DNA from: Bosea sp. 124
GTDB taxonomy: Bacteria > Pseudomonadota > Alphaproteobacteria > Rhizobiales > Beijerinckiaceae
Direction: 5' to 3'
Length of the DNA: 64,000 nucleotides
Assembly (NCBI RefSeq): GCF_003046175.1
Contig: NZ_PZZM01000001.1
Span: 1,869,001 to 1,933,000, forward strand
In this document: piece after piece, positions 63,438-64,000 of the stretch
Position numbering within the stretch: position 1 is the first letter of the stretch
Layout of the letters: every line of letters begins with the position of its first letter
Made by a program: the position numbers and the translations under genes
Notes under the pieces: generated by a model
The model's input: the letters and a program-made list of their open reading frames with translations, nothing else
Database searches by the model: none
Told to the model about the DNA's origin: nothing

Positions 63438-64000
63438 ATGGGCAAGACTTACTGCATCCTGGGCGGCGGCGGCAGCTTTGGCATCCATGCCGCGCTCTAT
63501 CTGCTCGACCACGCCAACCCCAAGAAGGTCATCGGCATCGGCCGCAATCCGTTGCGTGGCGAGCCGTTCTCGCTCGGCATCGAGAAGCGCGAGGGCTACG
63601 TCTACCACGCCCGCCACCTGACCTATGAGATGGACCTGCTGCTCGAACTGCTCGACAAGGAGAAGCCCGACGTCATCGTCAACTTCGCCGCGCAGGGCGA
63701 GGGCGCCGTCTCCTGGAAGCACTCCTGGCGCTTCTTCGAGACCAACTCGATGGCGCTCGCCAAGCTCTCCGAGGAGCTGATGAAGCGCGATTGGCTGGAG
63801 CGCTTCATCCAGATCGGCACGTCCGAGATGTATGGCTCGGTCGAGCATGCCACCAAGGAAGACGAGCCGATCAAGCCCTCGAGCCCCTATGCGGCCTCGA
63901 AGGTCGCCTTCGACATGTATCTGGAGTCGGTCCACAAGTTCCTGAAGTTCCCGATGAACGTGATCCGGCCGTCGAACGCCTATTGCCCGGGCCAGCTTCT
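63438..64000 (+). CDS. NAD-dependent nucleotide-sugar epimerase/dehydratase, 3' end beyond window
   Basis: At least 187 codons, open at the right edge, ATG 63438 after AAGAGAG. Extended SDR: ILGGGGSFGIHAALYLLDHA (glycine-rich NAD motif), VIVNFAAQGEGAVSW, IQIGTSEMYGSVEH, the catalytic YAASK in PSSPYAASKVAFDMYLE and FPMNVIRPSNAYCPGQ. The TSEMYG strand and PYAxSK block are like GDP-mannose 4,6-dehydratase and dTDP-glucose 4,6-dehydratase. It is 22 bases after the NUDIX gene, so part of the operon. Confidence 0.88.
   Translation, partial: MGKTYCILGGGGSFGIHAALYLLDHANPKKVIGIGRNPLRGEPFSLGIEKREGYVYHARHLTYEMDLLLELLDKEKPDVIVNFAAQGEGAVSWKHSWRFFETNSMALAKLSEELMKRDWLERFIQIGTSEMYGSVEHATKEDEPIKPSSPYAASKVAFDMYLESVHKFLKFPMNVIRPSNAYCPGQL

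Overview
The window is GC-rich chromosomal DNA of an alphaproteobacterium. Gene content (dnaA-dnaN-recF, rpsT, mutM, ubiE, ubiB, coaBC, dut), EcfG-type promoters and the style of the intergenic palindromes fit Hyphomicrobiales. A Bosea-like organism is my best guess, but that is inference because no rRNA or tRNA gene is present to settle it.

Layout. 1-4.9 kb: replication-start block on the minus strand (dnaA, dnaN, recF running off the left edge) and rpsT with a clear sigma70 promoter and terminator. 5-11 kb: threonine dehydratase-like enzyme, enoyl-CoA hydratase, a lipocalin, mutM, ubiE and ubiB, with a REP-like palindromic pair between ubiE and ubiB. 11-20 kb: a VOC/DUF1579/SRPBCC operon behind an ArsR-like operator, AMP nucleosidase, polA, a frameshifted AI-2E transporter remnant, an EcfG-driven envelope-stress pair and a CHASE3 histidine kinase. 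20-24 kb: coaBC-dut-rrf2-cysK, translationally coupled. 24-29 kb: aldo/keto reductase, universal stress proteins around a FixK-like box, typA. 29-36.6 kb: a TAXI binding protein, trpF-trpB (no trpA), a processive GT2 glycosyltransferase, a SCO protein and a second EcfG-controlled stress pair. 36.7-41.9 kb: a catabolic-looking set (acyl-CoA synthetase, TRAP binding protein, ketopantoate-reductase-like enzyme, FMN hydroxyacid oxidase).

42-53.5 kb is an accessory island of phage origin: CAGGGAATT repeats, a ParB-domain DNA methyltransferase, DUF5681, terminase large subunit, then ERF annealase, YqaJ exonuclease and HNH nuclease. No integrase or structural phage genes are visible. The terminase 3' end and the end of a neighbouring lipoprotein gene occur twice as a direct repeat (45.5 and 50.1 kb). 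Between the copies lie a polysaccharide flippase, a decayed IS3-family transposase and an AT-rich acyltransferase.

53.6-64 kb (open at the right edge) is a tightly packed plus-strand operon. It holds a GmhA-like isomerase, GmhB-like phosphatase, fructose-6-phosphate-aldolase-like transaldolase, a nucleotidyltransferase-kinase fusion in the reverse order of HldE, four SDR/epimerases, a Gfo/Idh oxidoreductase, a nucleotide-sugar-dehydrogenase relative lacking the catalytic cysteine, a methyltransferase and a NUDIX hydrolase. This looks like a pathway to an unusual nucleotide-activated sugar, probably heptose-like, for surface polysaccharide. It is the most promising undescribed system in the window.
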